From Rubrobacter calidifluminis (GTDB taxonomy: Bacteria; Actinomycetota; Rubrobacteria; Rubrobacterales; Rubrobacteraceae), in assembly GCF_028617075.1 (NCBI RefSeq), contig NZ_JAQKGV010000016.1, forward strand, positions 18,321 to 82,320: a DNA stretch of 64,000 bases, written 5' to 3'. The notes beneath the pieces were generated by a model, which saw nothing but the letters and a program-made list of their open reading frames with translations, searched no databases and was not told the DNA's origin. Below, one piece after another: positions 60,873 to 64,000 of the stretch; within the stretch, counting starts at the first letter, position 1; each line of letters opens with the position of its first letter. The position numbers and the translations under genes are program-made.

Positions 60873-61331
60873 GTGATGGACGAGTTCTCGCACATAGACG
60901 CCGGGGGCGCCGCCCGGATGGTCGACGTCGGTGGGAAGCCCGTCGTCCGGCGCGCCGCCCGGGCGACGGGGCGCATCAGCCTCTCCCCTGGTACGGTGGA
61001 TCTCCTGAGGCAGAAGGCGCTCCCGAAAGGGGATGCCCTCAATACGGCCAGGATCGCCGGGATCGTGGCCGCCAAGCGCACGCCGGAGCTCATACCGCTG
61101 TGCCACGGCATCGCTCTGAGCCACGTGGACGTCGAGTTCGAGGTCGAGGAGGACGGGGTCGTGATAGAGGCCACCGCCCGGGCTTCGGATCGGACGGGGG
61201 TGGAGATGGAGGCGCTCACGGCGGTGAGCGTCGCGGCGCTCACGCTCTATGACATGTGCAAGGCGGTGGACAAAAACATGCGGATAGAGGGCGTGAGGCT
61301 CCTCGAGAAGACCAAGAGCCCTTCAGAGTGA
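60873..61331 (+). CDS. moaC: Cyclic pyranopterin monophosphate synthase (MoaC)
   Basis: 152 residues from GTG 60873. Typical MoaC motifs are [79 protein letters not shown] and the catalytic [17 protein letters not shown]. It makes cyclic pyranopterin for molybdenum cofactor. Selenocysteine-containing formate dehydrogenases also need this cofactor, which may explain the neighbourhood. Confidence 0.96.
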   Translation: MMDEFSHIDAGGAARMVDVGGKPVVRRAARATGRISLSPGTVDLLRQKALPKGDALNTARIAGIVAAKRTPELIPLCHGIALSHVDVEFEVEEDGVVIEATARASDRTGVEMEALTAVSVAALTLYDMCKAVDKNMRIEGVRLLEKTKSPSE

Positions 61332-61419
61332 AGGACGATACGGAATCCCTTCCGGGCTTGTGAGAAGATCTCGTTACAGGAATAGTTCCTGTTCATGGAT
61401 GAAGGCTGGTGGAGGTGCT

Positions 61420-61989
61420 TTGTCGGAGGAGCCCGCGAAAGAAGATTCCTTTCTCTATCCAGTGTTCTTCGACCTGCGCGGCCGGCGGTGCGTGGTGATA
61501 GGAGGAGGCGGGGTCGCGACCCGCAAGATCCTTGAGCTGGCCCGGGCGGGAGCCGAGGTGGTCGCCGTGGCCCCCTGCGTCGGGCCGGAGATCGTGCGTG
61601 TATGCAGCGAGGTGCATGAGCGGCCCTACCAGAGCGGGGATCTCGATGGTGCCTTCCTCGCTTTCGCGGCGACCGACTCCCGGGAGGTGAACCGGACGGT
61701 GGCGGAGGAAGCGCACCGGCGAGGCATCCCGGTGAACGTCGCCGACCGTCCGGCGGAGGGCGACTTCTCCCTCCCGTCGGTGCTCCGGCGGGGACTCCTT
61801 CAGGTCGCGGTCTCCACGAGCGGTGCGTCCCCCGCTCTGGCGCGCTCCATCCGGAGGCAGCTGGAGGGGTTGTTCGGGCGGGAATGGGAGGATCTCGTGC
61901 GGCGTGTGGGGGAGGCGCGGCGGCTGGGAGACCACGACGAAGGGCTCGAAGAGGAGGTGAGGGCTTGCTTATCGCGGTTGCGGGGATGA
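61420..61989 (+). CDS. Precorrin-2 dehydrogenase / sirohydrochlorin ferrochelatase-like
   Basis: 189 residues from TTG 61420, with GGAGG 4 bases upstream. The N-terminal NAD-binding domain has LRGRRCVVIGGGGVATRKIL, then AFLAFAATDSREVNRTVAEE, IPVNVADRPAEGDFSLPSVL and LQVAVSTSGASPALARSIRR, the Met8/CysG-N pattern. It converts precorrin-2 to sirohydrochlorin for siroheme or heme. It overlaps the hemA start by 25 bases, as in other Gram-positives. Confidence 0.94.
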   Translation: MSEEPAKEDSFLYPVFFDLRGRRCVVIGGGGVATRKILELARAGAEVVAVAPCVGPEIVRVCSEVHERPYQSGDLDGAFLAFAATDSREVNRTVAEEAHRRGIPVNVADRPAEGDFSLPSVLRRGLLQVAVSTSGASPALARSIRRQLEGLFGREWEDLVRRVGEARRLGDHDEGLEEEVRACLSRLRG

Positions 61990-63248
61990 GCTACAGGACC
62001 ACGCCGGTCGAGATCAGGGAGAAGGTCGCCTTCCCGGTGTGTGCCGGACGTAGCTTCCTGCGGCGCATCAGGGAGGAAGGGCTCGTTTCGGAGGCCGTCC
62101 TGCTCTCCACGTGCAACAGAACGGAGCTCTACGCCGTCCTGGAGGGCGAGAGGATGAGGGCACCGCTTCTGGCGGCGATCGCCGGGGACAGGGGGTTGGA
62201 TCTCGCGACCCTGGAGCGCGAGATCTACTGGTTGACCGACGAGGAGGCCGTGAGGCACCTTTACCGGGTGGCGAGTTCGCTGGACTCCATGGTCGTCGGG
62301 GAGGCCCAGATACTGGGACAGGTGCGCGAGGCCTACCGCGTGGCGACGGAGGAGAAGGCGACCGGGCATATCATAAACCGGCTCTTTCACACCGCGCTCA
62401 GGATCGGCAAGCGGGTCCGGGCGCAGACCGGGATCGGGGACGGCTCGGTCTCGGTGCCGCACGTGGCGGCGAAGCTGGCCGAGGAGGTCTTCGGCGGGCT
62501 GCGCGGTCGGCGGGCGCTGGTGATCGGCGCGGGCGACATGAGCGAGCTGGTCGTCAAGCACCTGAGATCTCGCGGCATCAGGGAGGTGATGATAGCCAAC
62601 CGCACCCCGGAGCGTGCCCGTCTGCTGGCCGATCGCCTGGAGGGGATCGCCGTCGGGTTCGAGGACATCGGCCGGGAGCTCGCGGCTGCGGACGTCGTGG
62701 TAAGCTCCACGGGCTCCGGAGAGTGGGTCGTCAGCCTGGAGGAGGTCGAGCGGGCCGTCGAGAGGCGTACGGCGCCGCTCTTCTTCGTCGATATCGCGGT
62801 GCCCCGGGACGTAGACCCCCGGGTGCAGAGCCTCAGAGGGGTCCACCTCTACGACATAGACGACCTGCAGGCGGTCGTCGAACGCAACGCCTGCGACCGG
62901 AAGGCCGCGGCGGAGGCGGGGGAGGCCATGATCTCCCCGGCCGTCGTGGAGTTCATGAGCTGGCTCTCGACCCTGGACGTGGTGCCGGTCATCAAAGAGA
63001 TGAGGAACGAGGCGGAGAGTATCCGGCGCCACGAGCTGGCGCGGGCGCTGAAGAGGCTCGACCTCTCTCCGGAAGAGGAGCAGGTGCTGGAGAGGATGAC
63101 CCACGCCATCGTCAACAAGCTGCTGCACGGTCCGATCCAGGAGGTGAAGTCCCGGGCTTCTTCTCCTCTGCAGAGCCCGGAGGTGCGGCGGCGCCTGTGG
63201 GAGCGGGAGAGCTTCGAGGTCGAGCTGCACGGGCCGAGGCGCGGATGA
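61965..63248 (+). CDS. hemA: Glutamyl-tRNA reductase
   Basis: 427 residues from TTG 61965, with GAGGAGGTGA ending about 4 bases upstream. It makes glutamate-1-semialdehyde from Glu-tRNA, the first step of the C5 heme pathway. The catalytic Cys is in LLSTCNRTELYAVLEG, the substrate loop in SLDSMVVGEAQILGQVREAY and the NADPH fold in RALVIGAGDMSELVVKHL. The C-terminal dimerisation domain follows. It overlaps both neighbours, so the hem genes form one tightly packed operon. Confidence 0.97.
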   Translation: MLIAVAGMSYRTTPVEIREKVAFPVCAGRSFLRRIREEGLVSEAVLLSTCNRTELYAVLEGERMRAPLLAAIAGDRGLDLATLEREIYWLTDEEAVRHLYRVASSLDSMVVGEAQILGQVREAYRVATEEKATGHIINRLFHTALRIGKRVRAQTGIGDGSVSVPHVAAKLAEEVFGGLRGRRALVIGAGDMSELVVKHLRSRGIREVMIANRTPERARLLADRLEGIAVGFEDIGRELAAADVVVSSTGSGEWVVSLEEVERAVERRTAPLFFVDIAVPRDVDPRVQSLRGVHLYDIDDLQAVVERNACDRKAAAEAGEAMISPAVVEFMSWLSTLDVVPVIKEMRNEAESIRRHELARALKRLDLSPEEEQVLERMTHAIVNKLLHGPIQEVKSRASSPLQSPEVRRRLWERESFEVELHGPRRG

Positions 63249-64000
63249 GCCGCCGACGTCTCGTGCTTGGCACCAGGGGCTCGCGGCTGGCTCTGGCCCA
63301 GGCTGACCTCTGCGCGCGGCGGCTGCGCGAGAGTGGCGGCCTGGAGGTCGAGATCAGAACCATAAAGGCGACGAGCGACCACCGTCCGGAGGAGCCGCTC
63401 TCGAGGATGGACGAGCGCGACGTCTTCACCCGCCAGCTCGACGAGGCCCTCCTGCAGGGCGAGATCGACCTGGCGGTCCACTCCTGCAAGGACGTCCCAA
63501 CCGAGATCCCTCCCGGCATCTCCATCGTTGCCACCGTGGAGCGCGAGGACCCGAGGGACGTCCTCGTCTCCGATGGCCAGGCCTCCCTCGATGCCCTCCC
63601 CGCAGGCGCTACGGTCGCCACCTCCAGCCTCAGAAGACACTCCCAACTCCTCCACTTCCGGCCCGACCTGCATGTGGTCGAGATCCGGGGCAACATAGAT
63701 ACCCGCCTCCAGAAACTCGCCCGCGGCGACGCGCTCGCCCTCGTCCTCGCCCGCGCCGGTCTCCTCAGATTGAAGCTCGACGTAAGGTATACGGTCATGC
63801 CGGTAGAGACCCTCGTGCCGGCCGTCGGGCAGGGGGCGCTGGCGGTGACGATGCGGGAGGGGGATCCTCTGGCCGGTGTGGTGCGTGGGGTCCTCGACCA
63901 CCGGCCCACGGCGGCCGCGGTCGAGGCGGAGAGGGCTTTTCTGCGGGCGCTGGAGGGCGGCTGCCGGGTTCCGGTGGGGGCGTACGCGGTGGTCGAGGGC
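63245..64000 (+). CDS. hemC: Porphobilinogen deaminase, 3' end outside window
   Basis: 252 residues are visible. It starts at ATG 63245, overlapping the hemA stop. The motifs are VLGTRGSRLALAQADL, the substrate loop LAVHSCKDVPTEIPPG, ATSSLRRHSQLLHFRPDLHV, IRGNIDTRLQKLARGD and the dipyrromethane-cofactor Cys in LEGGCRVPVGAY. It polymerises four porphobilinogens to hydroxymethylbilane. The last part of the gene lies beyond the window. Confidence 0.97.
   Translation, partial: MSRRRLVLGTRGSRLALAQADLCARRLRESGGLEVEIRTIKATSDHRPEEPLSRMDERDVFTRQLDEALLQGEIDLAVHSCKDVPTEIPPGISIVATVEREDPRDVLVSDGQASLDALPAGATVATSSLRRHSQLLHFRPDLHVVEIRGNIDTRLQKLARGDALALVLARAGLLRLKLDVRYTVMPVETLVPAVGQGALAVTMREGDPLAGVVRGVLDHRPTAAAVEAERAFLRALEGGCRVPVGAYAVVEG

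Overview
The window is high-GC bacterial chromosome with short intergenic gaps and many GTG and TTG starts. The order polA-rpsA-coaE-uvrB, a separate uvrA, and the run uvrC-rapZ-yvcK-whiA-gap-pgk-tpiA-secG are typical of Actinomycetota. The mix (UvrABC plus an XPB/Bax1-type helicase-nuclease pair, selenocysteine genes, MMPL transporter, Tat lipoprotein) suggests a deep-branching lineage such as Rubrobacter. That name is inferred from gene content only.

Layout. 1-0.9 kb: the 3' part of a tyrosine recombinase facing the 3' end of a tRNA-Leu(CAA), which looks like the edge of an integrated element. 1-9 kb: polA, rpsA, coaE, a lytic transglycosylase, a frameshifted MerR/TipAS regulator with its own operator, and uvrB. 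9-16.5 kb: a DapA-family aldolase, an ammonium transporter coupled to a small PH-like protein, a MarR regulator fused to a beta-repeat domain and divergent from a DrrAB-type exporter, and a PucR regulator. 16.6-24.8 kb: uvrA, a repeat-containing membrane protein, an APC permease, a nucleotide-pyrophosphatase-like enzyme and a small membrane protein. 24.8-33.9 kb: uvrC, rapZ, a glutathionyl-hydroquinone-reductase-like protein, yvcK, whiA, the lower-glycolysis operon and secG, followed by a convergent candidate small RNA. 34-39.5 kb: tRNA-Leu(GAG), a glycerophosphodiesterase, a short adenosylhomocysteinase-like enzyme, a GNAT protein, an arylsulfotransferase-like protein and two small genes. 39.5-44 kb: TetR, an ABC-2/YhgE-like membrane protein and an MMPL transporter. 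44-46.6 kb: XPB helicase and Bax1 nuclease. 46.6-54.3 kb: a GH114-like protein, a lipoprotein NagZ, a MalK-type ATPase, LacI and a sugar ABC importer. 54.3-57.4 kb: a YhaM-like exoribonuclease, TatA and a zinc-peptidase-like protein. 57.5-60.8 kb: selA, selB and tRNA-Sec. 60.9-64 kb: moaC, a precorrin-2 dehydrogenase, hemA and the start of hemC.

Expression signals are unusually readable. At least seventeen genes have a good -10 box only 6-11 bases before the start codon, so leaderless mRNAs appear common. Three genes (uvrA, whiA and the YhaM homologue) have no ATG/GTG/TTG that preserves their conserved N-terminus, and appear to start at ATA or CTG behind a Shine-Dalgarno sequence. Three convergent pairs meet at shared palindromic or near-palindromic stop codons. 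The most interesting items are the XPB-Bax1 operon, a C-terminal domain shared by the neighbouring YhgE-like and MMPL proteins, the C-rich-loop small RNA candidate behind secG, a leaderless ten-codon upstream ORF, and the MarR/beta-repeat fusion.
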